Below, one piece after another: positions 16,554 through 24,553 of a DNA stretch of 37,164 nucleotides (the stretch's first letter is position 1; every line of letters begins with the position of its first letter). A program made the position numbers and the translations under genes. The stretch covers positions 1 through 37,164 of the forward strand of contig JALTZQ010000209.1 of the NCBI GenBank assembly GCA_027046105.1. Reading direction: 5' to 3'. The stretch is from Pyrodictiaceae archaeon (lineage in GTDB: Archaea > Thermoproteota > Thermoprotei_A > Sulfolobales > Pyrodictiaceae). The notes beneath the pieces were generated by a model, which saw nothing but the letters and a program-made list of their open reading frames with translations, was not told the DNA's origin and did no database searches.

Positions 16554-18170
16554 ATGAGTGGAGACTTCGCAACTCTACTAACAAAGATAGATGGAAAAGG
16601 GTATTCTCACTACCGTAAACTACGTGATGTAGTCGCTGATCTTGGCTGGGCTAAGCTATGGTTCTCACGTATACAGCCAGATCCCTACGCTAAGCCCAGT
16701 GTCCTAGTTGCACGTGTCCGCCTTAAAATACCAAGCACACTACTCCGATACAGTGTGGCGACCGCAGATGCACTAGCTAGACAACTACAGTTAGAGCTCA
16801 AGAGGTTTTCCCGAAAACTTGGCGAGGGCCATAGTGGCTACCTTGGATTACCTAAGCTTGCTCCCGTAATGATCAGAAGAAGTTGTCTTGAAATACATGG
16901 CTCAGAGGCCATAGTGCGCTTGTGGGTCGGGCTTCCCTCAAGGTCACGGCGCATATTAGGCGATGTTGCTTCTAGAATGCTTGAGGATTACATCCCCACT
17001 GCATTGTATAACGCACTCATAAAGGCACGAATCAATGACGTACAGAGGTATGTGTCTGCTTGGATAGAACAAGAATACCTTCGAGGAATAGTGCTAAGAG
17101 AGGATGCTGTAGCCTTCATAGGTGAAGGAGCGATATTGCCTCGACGGTGTGGCATATGTCACGAACCCCTTAGAGGAGCAAAACCTTTCATTCCACCAAG
17201 CAATACCAGTATTGAGATTGAGCTACCCACAGGGCGCATTGTTAAAGGAATGATTATACGGAGAGGATTAACCGTTATTACGGGACCTGCCTTTCACGGT
17301 AAAACAACACTTATTGAAGCAATAGCACAAGGGATTTACAACCACATACCAGGTGATGGGCGAGAACTTGTAGTTTCAGATCCCTCCACTATGCTGATTA
17401 GGGCTGAAGATGGAAGACACGTTACTTGCGTAGATATCTCCACCTTCATATCTAGCCTACCAGGTGGAAAGAATACAAGGTGTTTTACTACCAGCGACGC
17501 TAGTGGTGCAACGAGCACTACTGCAGCTATACAAGAAGCTGTGGAGGTTGGTTCACAGCTATTACTGATTGACGAAGATTATGTTGCTGTAAATACACTC
17601 TACTACGATGACGAGGCACAACGGCTCGTTAAGAGGAAAACTGTTACAACAATAGTTGAGCAAGCTAGAAGCATGACGAAGCACGTATCACTTATTATTG
17701 TAAGCCAGGGCTCTGCTAAACTGCTCAAAACAGCAGATAAAGTTATATTAATGGAGGACTTTGAAGCACATGATGTTACTCAGGATGCAAACAAGTTGCC
17801 TATTAAACCACCTAGACAACAGCAATACCGTAGACCACGTAGCAGAGTACTAAAAGAGGGGCCAAAACTTAGAAAACCCCGAATTAAAATGGGATACCTA
17901 CGTGCAAAACAACCTCCCCTCGAGATAAGTATTGCTAACCCTCACATCGTTGAAGAGACACAGTATAACACCATTGCTCGATTACTCACAATGGTTGAAC
18001 TATTTGAGGGACTAAGCTTTAACGAAATAGCCCACTATGTTGAGAAACTATTAGCTAACGGCTTTGATAATATAGACCCTAAGCCTGGCCCCGATTATGC
18101 ATGGATTAGAGGCATAGACTTCGTCTACGTCATAAATCGTTTGCCTGGAATACACGTAGAACAAACCTAA
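16554..18170 (+). CDS. predicted ATPase of the ABC class (COG3044 type)
   Basis: About 538 residues from the ATG at 16554; a GTG at 16512 would add 14. The N-terminal FATLLTKIDGKGYSHYRKL region, the Walker A motif GPAFHGKTTL (about 244-253), an SGATSTTAA segment where the ABC signature is expected, and Walker B LLLIDED (about 336-342) match the COG3044/ABC_ATPase family. The family's function is poorly defined; one eukaryotic relative acts in RNA editing. Two features are odd: a CGIC pair where relatives have SGVSD-like residues, and DEDYVAVNTLYY in place of the usual DEDTSATNF. The C-terminal 130 residues are basic (PPRQQQYRRPRSR) and then helical, which may suit nucleic acid binding. A phosphatase gene follows after 16 bases. 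Confidence 0.8.
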   Translation: MSGDFATLLTKIDGKGYSHYRKLRDVVADLGWAKLWFSRIQPDPYAKPSVLVARVRLKIPSTLLRYSVATADALARQLQLELKRFSRKLGEGHSGYLGLPKLAPVMIRRSCLEIHGSEAIVRLWVGLPSRSRRILGDVASRMLEDYIPTALYNALIKARINDVQRYVSAWIEQEYLRGIVLREDAVAFIGEGAILPRRCGICHEPLRGAKPFIPPSNTSIEIELPTGRIVKGMIIRRGLTVITGPAFHGKTTLIEAIAQGIYNHIPGDGRELVVSDPSTMLIRAEDGRHVTCVDISTFISSLPGGKNTRCFTTSDASGATSTTAAIQEAVEVGSQLLLIDEDYVAVNTLYYDDEAQRLVKRKTVTTIVEQARSMTKHVSLIIVSQGSAKLLKTADKVILMEDFEAHDVTQDANKLPIKPPRQQQYRRPRSRVLKEGPKLRKPRIKMGYLRAKQPPLEISIANPHIVEETQYNTIARLLTMVELFEGLSFNEIAHYVEKLLANGFDNIDPKPGPDYAWIRGIDFVYVINRLPGIHVEQT

Positions 18171-18186
18171 GGAAGGGTTGAGAAAA

Positions 18187-18705
18187 ATGCAAAACCATTG
18201 CCGGAAGTGCCCCTATTGGGTTGACGACACTGTTGGTGGATGTTACCTGATCTGTAAAGACGCCATTAAGGAGCTTGTTGAAAGTAATGTACGTTTAGTG
18301 GTTTCACTTGTTGAGGACTATGAACTTCTTAGTTGTTGGCGTAGTGTTGAGGAATACCGAGACACACTAGCTCGTCATGGTATTAAACTACTTAGACTAC
18401 CCATACCTGATGGTTCAGCGCCAGATGCTAGTACAGCTTGTATTATTCTAAGACAAGTTCTTGAATTCATTTCCAATAATGATGGTAGGGTTATCTTCCA
18501 TTGCTATGCGGGACAAAACAGGACCGGGATAATGCTTACAGCATACCTCATGTTTGTATACTGTATCAGTCTTGATAAGGCCTTAGCCAGGTTATGGTCG
18601 TCGAATCCCTGTGCAGGCCCTATCGATCCTTCACAAGAACTATTCCTCTACTATTTTCCTCTTGAGTGTAAATGTAGTGGTAAAGTAGCACAAAAAAGGT
18701 ATTAG
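18187..18705 (+). CDS. protein-tyrosine/dual-specificity phosphatase-like protein
   Basis: About 172 residues from the ATG at 18187, which has GGAAGGG nine bases upstream. The CX5R phosphatase loop HCYAGQNRTG holds the nucleophile C106 and R112. The general acid Asp is probably D75 in LPIPDGSAPD. These fit the cysteine-based phosphatase family (PTP/DSP/kinase-interacting fold). The N-terminus carries additional cysteines (HCRKCPYW, GCYLIC) that resemble a metal site and are not typical. Target proteins are unknown. It is in an operon with the COG3044-type ATPase and converges with metE, ending directly beside its stop. Confidence 0.82.
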   Translation: MQNHCRKCPYWVDDTVGGCYLICKDAIKELVESNVRLVVSLVEDYELLSCWRSVEEYRDTLARHGIKLLRLPIPDGSAPDASTACIILRQVLEFISNNDGRVIFHCYAGQNRTGIMLTAYLMFVYCISLDKALARLWSSNPCAGPIDPSQELFLYYFPLECKCSGKVAQKRY

Positions 18706-19710
18706 TTATTCATAGCCAAGTTCGCGCCTAAGCTCTTGCACAGCTTTAACCATATTCCTAAGTTTTGCCTTCGCTATATCGCGTGGCAAGCGTTTAAGGC
18801 CACAATCGGGGTCGACATATATCTTCTCAGACCCAACAATATCCATATCCAACACTTTCCTTATATCATTCTTAACCTCCTCCACAGTTTCGACTCTAAG
18901 ACTATGGACATCTATTACACCTAAACCAAGTTCTTTATTGAAGCCATATTCTTTAAGTGGCTTTAATAGTCTAAATCCACTATTCTTCATTTCAAGGTCT
19001 ATTTGATCCACCGGGAACTCGAGAATGTATGGTATTATTTTCTCTATTCTACCAAAACATATATGGACTATTTTCTTAGCATCAACACCTTTTAGAAGTA
19101 CTTCAAGTGCCTCCTTGACCAGTTCAGCCTCTTCTCTATAAGGCCTAGTCGGTAAAGCAGGTTCATCAACCTGGATGAAATGCGCCCCACGACGTACAAA
19201 CTCTTCCACTTCTCTACGAAGTACACGCGCCATTTCCAAAACAAGTTCTCTCCTATCACCATACACTAGATCAAAGCTCCAGTCAACCATGGTGTAAGGG
19301 CCAGTGATTATTGCTTTAACTGGTCTCCCACGACTAATACTTGATGCATACTCCCAATCCATGACGGCCATAGGTGCACGATAAGTGAGTTTTGATTTAA
19401 CAATTGGTTTACGGAAATAAACATTATCGAATATCCGAACCCAATCACCAGCTTCATAACCACCAATACGTTCAGCAAAATAGACAACCATGTCCTCTCT
19501 AGATTGTTCACCATCACTTATGAGGTCAATACCTGCCTCAAGATAGTCTTCTACGACCTTTCTTATGGCAGGTTGTACAAGTGCATGAAACTCCTCTTCG
19601 CTTATTTCGCCACGTTTCCTTTTACGTATAGCTTCTTCTGCTTCTGGCATCTTAGGGTAGCTTCCAACAACAGTTGTGACAAGCACCTTGGGCAGACTAT
19701 ATGTAGTCAA
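18706..19710 (-). CDS. metE: core methionine synthase (MetE C-terminal domain only)
   Basis: About 334 residues from the TTG at 19710. It corresponds to the catalytic C-terminal half of cobalamin-independent methionine synthase. Zinc ligands H216, C218 (HICFG), E240 and C303 (DPDCGL) are present, as are QVDEPAL and SDGEQSR. Archaeal core MetE proteins lack the N-terminal half and are thought to use a methyl donor other than methyltetrahydrofolate triglutamate. TTG at 19710 is chosen because GGAGAGGT stands ten bases upstream and a TATA box lies at 19754-19762. A longer frame from 19755 would overlap that TATA box. Confidence 0.9.
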   Translation of the reverse strand: MTTYSLPKVLVTTVVGSYPKMPEAEEAIRKRKRGEISEEEFHALVQPAIRKVVEDYLEAGIDLISDGEQSREDMVVYFAERIGGYEAGDWVRIFDNVYFRKPIVKSKLTYRAPMAVMDWEYASSISRGRPVKAIITGPYTMVDWSFDLVYGDRRELVLEMARVLRREVEEFVRRGAHFIQVDEPALPTRPYREEAELVKEALEVLLKGVDAKKIVHICFGRIEKIIPYILEFPVDQIDLEMKNSGFRLLKPLKEYGFNKELGLGVIDVHSLRVETVEEVKNDIRKVLDMDIVGSEKIYVDPDCGLKRLPRDIAKAKLRNMVKAVQELRRELGYE

Positions 19711-19753
19711 GACTATATCGACCTCTCCTTGCCTAAACCTAAAACCCCCCAAC

Positions 19754-19762
19754 AAAATATAG
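19754..19762 (-). promoter_or_regulatory. TATA box for metE
   Basis: The minus strand reads CTATATTTT. A start about 26 bases downstream falls near 19732, leaving a leader of about 22 bases that contains GGAGAGGT and ends at the TTG start of metE. Confidence 0.5.
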
Positions 19763-19766
19763 TATC

Positions 19767-20309
19767 ATGGGAGTGCGTTTGAAGGAGTTGGATCTATTGG
19801 AAGCAGCCGTATTGGCAGCAATATTTCGTGGCCTAGATACAGTGGATGCACTTAGAAAAGTGATTAATGTCGACAAGAATGTGCTGGAAAGCGTTCTTAA
19901 CAAGCTCATAGCAGAAGGTCTAGTATCTGTTGAACTACGCGGCATCTTGTTCAAGAAGCCAAGGTTAAGGCTCACACGCAAGGGTATAGAATATGTTGAG
20001 AAAGCTTTCGAGAAGTTGAAACAAGTAGCTACAAAGGCTGCACATGTTGAGCAAGGTGGGCAAGGTAATTACGTTAAAGCCTCGGATGCCACCGATGACT
20101 TTATGACCACATTTACTTCAATACTACCACTCCTCATATGGCTAGAATTGTTAGATGCAAGCTTTCTTGCAGCAGCACAAGTTGGCCAAGAGGGTAGTAG
20201 TGATCTAGGAGAGGAAGAAGATTACGCTGGAGAAGAGCCTGTAGAAGGTGGTGAGGAGGATTTTGAAGGAATAGAATTAGGCGATATTGAGGGTGGGGAA
20301 TTAGTGTAA
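19767..20309 (+). CDS. winged-helix protein with hydrophobic segment and acidic tail
   Basis: A 180-residue protein. Residues about 5-85 look like a winged helix (LEAAVLAAI, LDTVDALRKVINVDKNVLESVLNKLIAEGLVSVE, then a basic wing LFKKPRLRLTRKG). Residues about 112-138 form a hydrophobic patch (SILPLLIWLELLDASFLAAA), and the last 40 residues are nearly all Glu, Asp and Gly. I do not recognise the family. It may be a DNA-binding regulator whose acidic tail contacts other proteins or mimics DNA. The gene is divergent from metE across 56 bases, so control of metE is possible but inferred. Confidence 0.65.
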   Translation: MGVRLKELDLLEAAVLAAIFRGLDTVDALRKVINVDKNVLESVLNKLIAEGLVSVELRGILFKKPRLRLTRKGIEYVEKAFEKLKQVATKAAHVEQGGQGNYVKASDATDDFMTTFTSILPLLIWLELLDASFLAAAQVGQEGSSDLGEEEDYAGEEPVEGGEEDFEGIELGDIEGGELV

Positions 20310-20315
20310 AATCCC

Positions 20316-21680
20316 CTAGGCTTTATTAAATGCTTCTCCAAGTGCCGTCAAGACGAGATCCCATATCGCCTCTGCCGCGGATGGGTGGGGGTGTACTGTT
20401 CTCCTAATGTCTTCTATGCGTAGATCATTTTCTATAGCCAATGCTAGTTCCGCGGCAAATTCTGACACATTGGGACCAGCAAGGTATGCTTCTAAGAGGC
20501 GGCCACTATTCTTGTCGAAAACAATCTTTGCAAATACTAGCTGTGCGCGATAGCCCTCTATTTTAGCCATGGCATTATAGCCCCAATATAGCTTAACTGT
20601 TACTGGTACACAATGCGTACATGGTTTTTTCACTACTGCTAGCTCAGGTTGACCATAAACCACTAACGGTATTGCTTTTGGTTTCTCTACATTTTCGCCA
20701 AGTATAGCCTTAGCAGCTATAAGAGATTCATGTATTGCCTTATGGGCTAAGAGAGGGGGACCTGTTATATCACCAGCAGCATAGACTTTGCGCATACTGG
20801 TTTCACATCTCTCATTTACCTTGATAAAGCCTTTTTCGTCAACATGTATACCTAGGGCTGCGTAGTCTCCGGTTTGTGCAGGTCTTCTACCAATGGCCAT
20901 TAATACGTAGTCGTAGTCTACGCATGTACCATTTTGCGTACACAGCCTCGCCTTATCACCTAAGCATTCGAGTCTTGCTACTGGTGTCTTCGTCTTAACT
21001 TCAACACCATGCTCACGAAGTGCTCTCCTAGCTATCCTTGACAAATCCTTGTCGAAACCTGGTAGCACGTCTGGCATTGCTTCATAGACTGTAACGTTTA
21101 TACCTAGAGATGAGAAAGCTTGCGATAGCTCAACACCTATGAAGCCTGCCCCTACTATAGCTATTTTCTCCGCACCCTCTGGTAAACCATGGCTAAATAT
21201 GTCTCGATTATCACCTATTCTTTCACATCTACTAGCCCACCGTGGCCACAGAGGAGTGGAACCTAGAGCGAGAATAGCATAGCGTGAAGCAATACTTACG
21301 CCATCAACACTAAATACTATTTCATCACCTATCTTCTGTGGTACCGCAATACCCTTGTATACCTCTACACCAGCATTTTCAAGAAGGCTCTCGATACCCT
21401 TCCTATCTTCTTCAACAACATCCTTCGCGAAACTGAAGGCATTAGAAGGGGTAGCTCCACTAATGATCATACCAAGCCTTCGTGCCTCACGAACTACAAC
21501 TGCATAGTGCAACAACGCCTTACTTGGTATACAACCAAAGTTTACACACTCACCACCAATACGATCCTTCTCAACAATGGCTACTCGCAGACCTTTTTTG
21601 GCTAGAAGAACTGCTGCAGGATAACCTCCAATACCCGAGCCCACTACAATAACATCATATCTCTTCTCCAAGGAGGACAC
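20316..21680 (-). CDS. lpdA: dihydrolipoamide dehydrogenase-type flavoprotein
   Basis: About 454 residues from the GTG at 21680. FAD-binding GSGIGG lies near 14-19. The redox disulfide C45/C50 sits in GGECVNFGC. A second Rossmann motif (IVGAGFIGVELSQ) binds NAD(P)H, AAGDITG closes the FAD site, and the C-terminal HPHPSAAE carries the catalytic His-Glu pair. The protein is the class I disulfide reductase family, closest to lipoamide dehydrogenase. No E1/E2 2-oxoacid dehydrogenase genes lie nearby, so it may act with a glycine cleavage H protein or another dithiol. A strong TATA box (21710-21718) and a 7-bp dyad place transcription just before this GTG; the longer open frame to 21737 is rejected. 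Confidence 0.88.
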   Translation of the reverse strand: MSSLEKRYDVIVVGSGIGGYPAAVLLAKKGLRVAIVEKDRIGGECVNFGCIPSKALLHYAVVVREARRLGMIISGATPSNAFSFAKDVVEEDRKGIESLLENAGVEVYKGIAVPQKIGDEIVFSVDGVSIASRYAILALGSTPLWPRWASRCERIGDNRDIFSHGLPEGAEKIAIVGAGFIGVELSQAFSSLGINVTVYEAMPDVLPGFDKDLSRIARRALREHGVEVKTKTPVARLECLGDKARLCTQNGTCVDYDYVLMAIGRRPAQTGDYAALGIHVDEKGFIKVNERCETSMRKVYAAGDITGPPLLAHKAIHESLIAAKAILGENVEKPKAIPLVVYGQPELAVVKKPCTHCVPVTVKLYWGYNAMAKIEGYRAQLVFAKIVFDKNSGRLLEAYLAGPNVSEFAAELALAIENDLRIEDIRRTVHPHPSAAEAIWDLVLTALGEAFNKA

Positions 21681-21701
21681 TACCCTTAAATGACAAGGGT
21701 A
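21681..21701 (-). promoter_or_regulatory. 7-bp dyad at the lpdA transcription start (possible operator)
   Basis: TACCCTT (21681-21687) and AAGGGTA (21695-21701) are exact inverted repeats around a seven-base spacer. They lie between the TATA box and the GTG, over the expected transcription start near 21688. A dimeric repressor bound here could block initiation. The function is inferred. Confidence 0.4.
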
Positions 21702-21709
21702 ATGGTTTC

Positions 21710-21718
21710 TTATATAAA
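21710..21718 (-). promoter_or_regulatory. TATA box for lpdA
   Basis: The minus strand reads TTTATATAA, near the crenarchaeal consensus. Its centre is about 34 bases before the GTG at 21680, giving a predicted leader of about eight bases. Confidence 0.6.
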
Positions 21719-21772
21719 GCCTAAGCCACAGCGGCACTGGATAGTGGAAACGATTGTCTACGCCCTATGGCC

Positions 21773-21794
21773 GCCCAATAGTATGCGATTGGGC
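21773..21794. repeat. perfect 7-bp stem-loop in the lpdA-trm1 spacer
   Basis: GCCCAAT, loop AGTATGCG, ATTGGGC. It lies in a 245-base gene-free divergent spacer (21681-21925), outside the dyad and TATA box of lpdA. It could fold in a small RNA or in the trm1 leader, or bind a regulator. I found no tRNA or clear guide RNA around it. Confidence 0.35.
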
Positions 21795-21925
21795 TATGAA
21801 GAGAACCCTGGATTAGAGGAAGAATGCATGGATGTCTGATTCAGCGGCGACTGAGCCCCTGTCACTGCCATTATTAGACCCCTACTCTTAACCGTGATTG
21901 ATCTACAGTATTCGGATGGTGGAGA

Positions 21926-23149
21926 ATGCTGATAGGTAAGGACGGTATTAATGTTGGTTACCCTACGGTACGTCTACGTGAGGGTTTAGCAGAGATAGTT
22001 GTTCCCGATCCCTCATACTATCGTCGACCCGATGGCATCTATGAGCCCGCTTGGGCCCCAGTATTTTATAATCCGCGAATGGCATTTAACCGTGATATTG
22101 CCGTTTTATTCCTACGCGCTTTCCGTAAGCTAGCTCGCATAGTTGAACCAATCGTCGTAGAACCCCTTGCAGGCAGTGGCGTTCGGGCCATAAGATATGC
22201 TCTTGAAGCTAATGCAAGGGTCTATGCATCAGATATTGATGCTGATGCAGTATTTTTGGCAAGACTTAATATTCGCTTGAATAGGGTTGGTGACCGCGTT
22301 TCTATAGAGAAAAACGATGCTAATATCTATATGTACATGCTTTCACATAGGGGGGTTAAACCACACCTAATAGATATCGATCCTTTTGGCTCACCAATTC
22401 CATTTATAGACTCTGCACTCGAGCTCGTAGCTAACCATGGCGTTATAGCTGTAACGGCAACCGATACAGCTCCCTTATCGGGGACTCACCTTCACGCACT
22501 TCGCAGAAAATACGATGTACTGCCTGGTCGTACAAGCTGGGAAAAGGAGCAAGCTCTGAGGATCCTAATAGGGTACCTAATTAGACGAGCTGCTGCAAAA
22601 GATATCGCACTACATGTGCTTCTAGCATACTATGCTGACCATTATGTCAGAGCTTACTTAAGAGTCACTCGGGGGGCTAAAAGAGCCAATAAGTCTCTTG
22701 CCACGTTAGCCTATGCAAACTGGTGCCCTACATGTGGTTACGTGGAGTATAGTGAGAAGCCTATACCTAGATGCAACTACTGCCACTCACGCACCATCTC
22801 TATAGGCCCAGTATACAGTGGGCCACTTTGCGATAAAGACCTCTTGGGTATTCTAGCTAAGGAAGCCGAGAAAGCTACATGGCTCACAGAGTATGCCCGA
22901 GCTAAACAGCTCCTTGAATTGCTATCCAGGGAATGCGATATAGTTAAGCCATACTATAGGATTGACAAGCTATGTAGTTACCTTAAAACGAATATGCCCA
23001 AGATAAATCGCTTAGTCAAGACGCTCGAGCAAAAGGGGTATAGCGCTACCAGAACACATTTTGACCCACGTGCAATAAAAACCAGTGCACCACACCAAAT
23101 CGTGCTTAATACTATTATTGAACTGAGTAAAGCTTCTAGGAAGAACTAA
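21926..23149 (+). CDS. trm1: tRNA (guanine-26 N2)-dimethyltransferase
   Basis: A 407-residue Trm1. It methylates G26 of tRNA with S-adenosylmethionine. NPRMAFNRD (49-57), the SAM-binding EPLAGSGVRAIR (79-90), the acidic SDID turn, and DPFGSP (152-157), the family's catalytic loop, are visible. A zinc site is formed by C267, C270, C283 and C286. The C-terminal domain with TRTHFDPRAIKTSAP is typical. The ATG at 21926 is preceded by GGTGGAGA. Length agrees with archaeal homologues. Confidence 0.95.
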   Translation: MLIGKDGINVGYPTVRLREGLAEIVVPDPSYYRRPDGIYEPAWAPVFYNPRMAFNRDIAVLFLRAFRKLARIVEPIVVEPLAGSGVRAIRYALEANARVYASDIDADAVFLARLNIRLNRVGDRVSIEKNDANIYMYMLSHRGVKPHLIDIDPFGSPIPFIDSALELVANHGVIAVTATDTAPLSGTHLHALRRKYDVLPGRTSWEKEQALRILIGYLIRRAAAKDIALHVLLAYYADHYVRAYLRVTRGAKRANKSLATLAYANWCPTCGYVEYSEKPIPRCNYCHSRTISIGPVYSGPLCDKDLLGILAKEAEKATWLTEYARAKQLLELLSRECDIVKPYYRIDKLCSYLKTNMPKINRLVKTLEQKGYSATRTHFDPRAIKTSAPHQIVLNTIIELSKASRKN

Positions 23150-23194
23150 AATGACATGGGATATAATACTTTATAGCGTCTACCCCATACGGTT

Positions 23195-23626
23195 CTAGAA
23201 GCTGGTGTACCCTATGGTCTTTTTCTGTATTTCAAGTTTACGGGAAAGCCAAGTATTTAATATCGAGCACTTTACAGGGTCGTAAAAGCCACCGCGATAA
23301 CACCTATCTAGGTTGCTACAAATAAAACATGGTATCTCAACAAACTCGCCAAAGTCAACCTCAACACGTGCTGGTGCCTGCTCATGCTTAGCGATATATA
23401 ACTTGTATGTTCTCCTACCGTTATGTATAGCCGGCTTCCTTATAATAAGGCCTTTCTTAAGAAGACGTAATGCTAGTCTCGATCCCTCCCTACTATCGAG
23501 GCCCAGGAGCTTCCAAAGCTCGTATTGGTATATGCCTTCATCCCCACGGCTCTTTATTATTTCAACAGCTTTTGCTTCAAGCTCAGATAGTTTCGACCCA
23601 CTCCGCGACTCCGCTGTAATAGACAT
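23195..23626 (-). CDS. transcription factor TFE, beta subunit (hRPC39/TFIIE-beta-like)
   Basis: A 143-residue protein. Residues about 12-80 are a winged helix (ELEAKAVEIIKSRGDEGIYQYELWKLLG, then LALRLLKKGLIIRK and a basic wing). The C-terminus has C100, C103, C109 and C120 arranged C-x2-C-x5-C-x10-C, with GG at 112-113 and a Pro at 117. That is the spacing I recall for the cubane [4Fe-4S] site of human RPC39 and crenarchaeal TFE-beta. With TFE-alpha the protein helps RNA polymerase open promoters. A generic regulator label would miss this. A tandem CTTATCAT repeat lies upstream of its start. Confidence 0.75.
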   Translation of the reverse strand: MSITAESRSGSKLSELEAKAVEIIKSRGDEGIYQYELWKLLGLDSREGSRLALRLLKKGLIIRKPAIHNGRRTYKLYIAKHEQAPARVEVDFGEFVEIPCFICSNLDRCYRGGFYDPVKCSILNTWLSRKLEIQKKTIGYTSF

Positions 23627-23637
23627 GGCTATTACAC

Positions 23638-23655
23638 CTTATCATGGCTTATCAT
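23638..23655. repeat. tandem CTTATCAT repeat, 10-base period, upstream of TFE-beta
   Basis: CTTATCAT occurs at 23638-23645 and 23648-23655, one helical turn apart, about 11 bases upstream of the TFE-beta start (transcribed leftward). It could be an operator in the leader, or two weak C-box-like elements (ATGATAAG on the minus strand). A stronger TATA-like sequence (ATATATAGG) stands about 100 bases upstream of the start, near 23724-23733. Confidence 0.3.
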
Positions 23656-23783
23656 AGCTTGCTTACTAGGTAGGGTTGTTTGCTGCAGTTTCCTAGAATT
23701 AGTTTAGAGTGATATGGCTCCCTATATATTCTGCTGAGAAAGTATTGGTGGAACAATTGTTGGAACATGATAGCATTATTCCC

Positions 23784-24509
23784 TTACGGCTCGACGGTGT
23801 AATATATTCTCTTCTTGCGCTTACCACGATTTTCAAGCTTTACTATCTTTATCGTGCCTATTTCACATGTATTTTTTACGTGGGGGCCTCCATCTGCTTG
23901 AATATCTATTCCGGGTATCTCGACTATTCTTAGCCGTTCCGCATCTGGTGGAAGTCTATCACTTAACTTGACTATTCCAGGTATCTTTAGTGCCTCTTCA
24001 CGAGGAAGCCAGTATATTTTGACTTCCAGGCATTTCCCTATAGCTTCATTTGCTTTGGCTACTGCATCTTGGAATGCTTTTCTCCAGTCACTTACCTGGG
24101 ATAGATCAAAATCATCTCTTGCCACATCGGGTGTTATGTATCCACCCGTGATAAGCGCATTGTAATCGTTATAGAGTATTGCCGATAGAATATGTGCAGC
24201 TGTATGGAGCCTCATCATTCTGTATCTTCGTTCCCAGTCTATTACACCATGTACTTTTTCTCCCATAGCTAGTTTCTCAGGTGAGTCAACGATATGTGCT
24301 ATATCATTACCTTCCTCTACTACATCGGTTACAAATATCTTCTCTCCCCTCTCATTGACTAGGTAGCCACGATCGGAGTCAAGTCCTCCACTGGGTCTTG
24401 GATGGAATGCTGTTTGGTCAAGGTATACCTTGTTTCCTGCTATATGCTGGACTATCGCATCAAATTCACGCAAGTAGCTATCTTGTTGATAAAGCAGTTT
24501 TGTCGACAA
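23784..24509 (-). CDS. alaX: alanyl-tRNA editing protein AlaX
   Basis: About 241 residues from the TTG at 24509 (STKLLYQQDSYLREFDA), chosen for its family-like N-terminus and the GGGTGGAG just upstream; a TTG at 24539 is the alternative. The editing-domain motifs are DQTAFHPRPSGG, HTAAH (H102 and H106 as zinc ligands) and ADGGPHVKNT (D206, H210). AlaX frees tRNA-Ala wrongly charged with serine or glycine. The position usually drawn as Cys (CGGTH) is Asp here, with a Cys nine residues later (C215). It follows the MBL-fold gene on the same strand. Confidence 0.88.
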   Translation of the reverse strand: MSTKLLYQQDSYLREFDAIVQHIAGNKVYLDQTAFHPRPSGGLDSDRGYLVNERGEKIFVTDVVEEGNDIAHIVDSPEKLAMGEKVHGVIDWERRYRMMRLHTAAHILSAILYNDYNALITGGYITPDVARDDFDLSQVSDWRKAFQDAVAKANEAIGKCLEVKIYWLPREEALKIPGIVKLSDRLPPDAERLRIVEIPGIDIQADGGPHVKNTCEIGTIKIVKLENRGKRKKRIYYTVEP

Positions 24510-24553
24510 GATACTCCACCCTCTATAATCACTAGACAAGATATGGTTATCTA

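Noticed and set aside
18706..19755. Longer metE frame starting at 19755
   Set aside because: The start would lie on the TATA box. The TTG at 19710 has GGAGAGGT ten bases upstream.
20316..21737. Longer lpdA frame starting at 21737
   Set aside because: It would begin upstream of the strong TATA box. The GTG at 21680 lies just after the predicted start site and fits the FAD-binding N-terminus.
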